From Synechococcus sp. Cruz-7E5 (lineage in GTDB: Bacteria > Cyanobacteriota > Cyanobacteriia > PCC-6307 > Cyanobiaceae), in the NCBI RefSeq assembly GCF_024345995.1, contig NZ_JAGQCE010000020.1, forward strand, positions 1 to 42,717: a DNA stretch of 42,717 nucleotides. Direction: 5' to 3'. This document shows, one piece after another, positions 41,580 to 42,717 of this stretch. The notes under the pieces were generated by a model. That model was not told where the DNA came from and did no database searches. It worked only from the letters and a program-made list of their open reading frames with translations. A program made the translations under genes and the position numbers. The number at the start of each line of letters is the position of its first letter. The first letter of the stretch is position 1.

Positions 41580-41806
41580 CTGAACAAACATTTGTTTCGC
41601 GGACCCGCCTAAGTTCCCTTGAGCGATGGGGCAATGCCAGAAATGACCCTATGCTGTAAGCGATTTCAGTCATCGGCTGGGGAGTCTAAGCGTTCTTATA
41701 CTGCCACACGGTCTTGTCAGGGAGTGGATACCGGACCCGTCGAAATACTGTCAGGCTGCATAGAGCGAACCCGGACAGTTCGGCAGTATATTGAAGAGGA
41801 CAGAGC
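41580..41806. other. 227-bp accessory spacer with inverted repeats ahead of the GNAT gene
   Basis: No gene. It holds an AACAAA-CA-TTTGTT hairpin just after the integrase and a 9-bp perfect inverted repeat, TATACTGCC (41697-41705) and GGCAGTATA (41782-41790), with further pairing inside (ACTGTC, GACAGT). The element is about 94 bp long. TATACT within the left arm also resembles a -10 box. I searched for an attI or attC core site (GTTRRRY) here and found none. Confidence 0.45.
41697..41790. repeat. 94-bp element bounded by 9-bp perfect inverted repeats
   Basis: TATACTGCC (41697-41705) mirrors GGCAGTATA (41782-41790), with 76 bases between. Internal complementary stretches (GTC/GAC and ACTGTC/GACAGT) would allow a long imperfect stem. 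The size is within the range of integron recombination sites or of a small MITE, but no core site is visible. It ends 16 bp before the GNAT start. Confidence 0.4.
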
Positions 41807-42343
41807 GTGGAGTTCCGAAGCATTGATAGAAAGTACAGTCAAGAGCTGGCGGATCTTTTCCGGTCCTGCTTTACGTCATCCGAAGGCGAAGCGGAGGGCG
41901 AATCAATTGCAGCACTCGCTGCGGAGCTTGCTGAGTCCATCGACGACGAAAGCGTTTTCTGCTTTGTTGCAATCGAAAGTGATGCCGCCGTAGGGGCAAT
42001 ATTCTTCTCCAAGCTCACCTTCGAATCGCCAGCGCGGGTTTACATGCTTTCCCCAGTTGCGGTTCTGACATCACGACAAGGGCAAGGGATTGGGAAGAAG
42101 CTAATTGAGTTTGGCCTCAACAGCATGCGGGCGCGCGGCGCCGAGATTGCTGTCACCTACGGTGATCCGGATTTCTATGGTGATGTTGGTTTCTTATCTT
42201 TGAGCGAGGATTGCCTCAAGGCTCCGATGAAACTGTCCATGCCATTTGGTTGGCTTGGGCAGTCGCTTACCGCATCGCCAATCCCGGTGTTCAAGGATCG
42301 CCCAACATGCGTCACTGCGTTCAAGAATCCAGCTTATTGGTAG
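41807..42343 (+). CDS. GNAT-family N-acetyltransferase
   Basis: A 178-residue acetyl-CoA-dependent transferase. Motif A is VYMLSPVAVLTSRQGQGIGK with the Q/RxxGxG/A loop at R90-Q-G-Q-G-I-G96, followed by IEFGLNSMRARGAEIAVTYG and the DPDFYGDVGF block, common in YhbS/acetyltransferase-1 proteins. It starts at a GTG with AGGA 6 nt ahead. G+C is lower than the surrounding chromosome (a 60-base line at 41941 is 52%). It lies between a broken integron integrase and an attC-like palindrome, so it may be a captured cassette gene. The acceptor substrate is unknown. Confidence 0.9.
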   Translation: MEFRSIDRKYSQELADLFRSCFTSSEGEAEGESIAALAAELAESIDDESVFCFVAIESDAAVGAIFFSKLTFESPARVYMLSPVAVLTSRQGQGIGKKLIEFGLNSMRARGAEIAVTYGDPDFYGDVGFLSLSEDCLKAPMKLSMPFGWLGQSLTASPIPVFKDRPTCVTAFKNPAYW

Positions 42344-42368
42344 CGGCTTCATGAAATATTTTCAGGCT

Positions 42369-42391
42369 AACTATTCGCTCAGCGAATAGTT
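42369..42391. repeat. 23-bp near-perfect palindrome, attC-like
   Basis: AACTATTCGCT, a central C, then AGCGAATAGTT: 11-bp arms with no mismatch. The flanks read GGCTAAC (42365-42371) and GTTGGCT (42389-42395), each a 6-of-7 match to the attC core sites RYYYAAC and GTTRRRY. Position fits an attC at the 3' end of the GNAT cassette. It is short and has no extrahelical bases, so it would be atypical. It could instead be an operator or a GNAT terminator without a T-run. Confidence 0.4.
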
Positions 42392-42445
42392 GGCTGTACA
42401 GAAGGTGCGTGGTGGCTATCATTGATGTGGCGGTGGCGAACACGG

Positions 42446-42594
42446 ATGCCGACAATCCTCAGAAGTGGCCCGTACAGGTTCTACTTTTTCAGTCACGAAC
42501 CAAGTGAACCTCCCAATGTTCGCGTTGACAGAGATCAAGACTCCTGCAAAGTATGGCTCACGCCAGTCGGGCTTTCTTCAAGTCTTGGTTTTAG
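42446..42594 (+). pseudogene. DUF4160 gene truncated by IS insertion
   Basis: The frame from ATG 42446 reads MPTILRSGPYRFYFFSHEPS, then EPPNVRVDRDQDSCKVWLTP and VGLSSSLGF, the well-known start of DUF4160 proteins (usually about 80-90 residues and often beside DUF2442, as in toxin-antitoxin-like pairs). After GF (residue 49) the family resemblance stops and the frame runs into an insertion sequence. TTAG (42591-42594), a YTAR target of the IS5 subgroup, marks the junction. The rest of the gene is outside the window or on the far side of the IS. Confidence 0.72.
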
Positions 42595-42717
42595 GGAAAC
42601 CCTGGAAAACCCAGCCCGATCACGGGACAATGGTCCTGTGATCACTGACCAGGACTGGGCTGATGGGTGGCAAGCAGCTGGGATTCGGCGACTACGAGCA
42701 ATCCACGGCCAAGAAGC
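42595..42717 (+). mobile_element. Insertion sequence of the IS5 family, left end (runs off window end)
   Basis: The sequence GGAAACCCTGGAAAACCC starts after TTAG at 42591-42594 and is the probable left terminal inverted repeat. The transposase ATG follows at 42663. The right end is outside the window. The insertion interrupts DUF4160. The boundary is inferred from the target motif and loss of family similarity, not from comparison with a second copy. Confidence 0.6.
42663..42717 (+). CDS. IS5-family transposase, N-terminal fragment (runs off window end)
   Basis: The first 18 codons read MGGKQLGFGDYEQSTAKK, the characteristic start of IS5-subgroup DDE transposases ('MGGKQLGFxDYExxTAKK'). The catalytic triad lies beyond the window. 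This start differs from the one at 1-72, so the two edges carry different IS5-family types. Confidence 0.85.
   Translation, partial: MGGKQLGFGDYEQSTAKK

Overview
The window is a GC-rich cyanobacterial chromosome segment, most like the picocyanobacteria (Cyanobium or freshwater/coastal Synechococcus). The evidence is gene content: a paired Flv3/Flv1 flavodiiron locus, a SbtA/SbtB bicarbonate-uptake pair, two DesC-type acyl-lipid desaturases, a DUF98 chorismate lyase, and many short proteins of a kind seen only in cyanobacteria. This assignment is inference from families, not a database match. I see no tRNA, rRNA or CRISPR array.

Layout. 1-600: the 5' end of an IS5-family transposase gene running off the window, then about 500 bp of broken DNA. 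604-9178: P2-type cation ATPase and ligA (convergent, stop codons overlapping), a one-TM protein that probably precedes ligA in an operon, a SprT-like protease, small conserved proteins, DUF1269, and chorismate lyase. 9281-15956: a minus-strand block with sterol-desaturase-like hydroxylase, mnmG and a PilP-like membrane protein in tight order, a repeat-rich membrane protein, then dnaB and rplI with a terminator between them. 16035-18768: two desaturases on the minus strand on either side of a plus-strand conserved gene. 18968-23844: a PLP enzyme of the Met-gamma-lyase/aluminium-resistance family followed by gcvH and gcvP. 23985-24558: two small conserved proteins.

24709-33592 is the most striking part. 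It is a same-strand run in the order flv3, acyltransferase, flv1, rubrerythrin-rubredoxin, old yellow enzyme, pirin, DUF924, with four near-zero or overlapping junctions. It reads as an oxygen/peroxide/electrophile-handling operon into which a lower-GC O-antigen-type acyltransferase has been placed between the two flavodiiron subunits, translationally coupled to flv1. Flv1 has lost most diiron ligands while Flv3 keeps them.

34440-37776: sbtA-sbtB with a clear terminator, a DUF6671 zinc-ribbon protein, and a decayed relic in which a nitrate/bicarbonate ABC substrate-binding protein is joined by deletion to the tail of the transporter's ATPase. 37872-40889: Hsp20, MEKHLA-domain protein, SWIM zinc-finger protein, and a ferredoxin/metallo-beta-lactamase fusion.

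40907-42717: a lower-GC accessory tail with a truncated and frameshifted integron integrase, a GNAT acetyltransferase, an attC-like palindrome, and a DUF4160 gene cut by a second IS5-family element at the window end. Insertion sequences therefore lie at both window edges.
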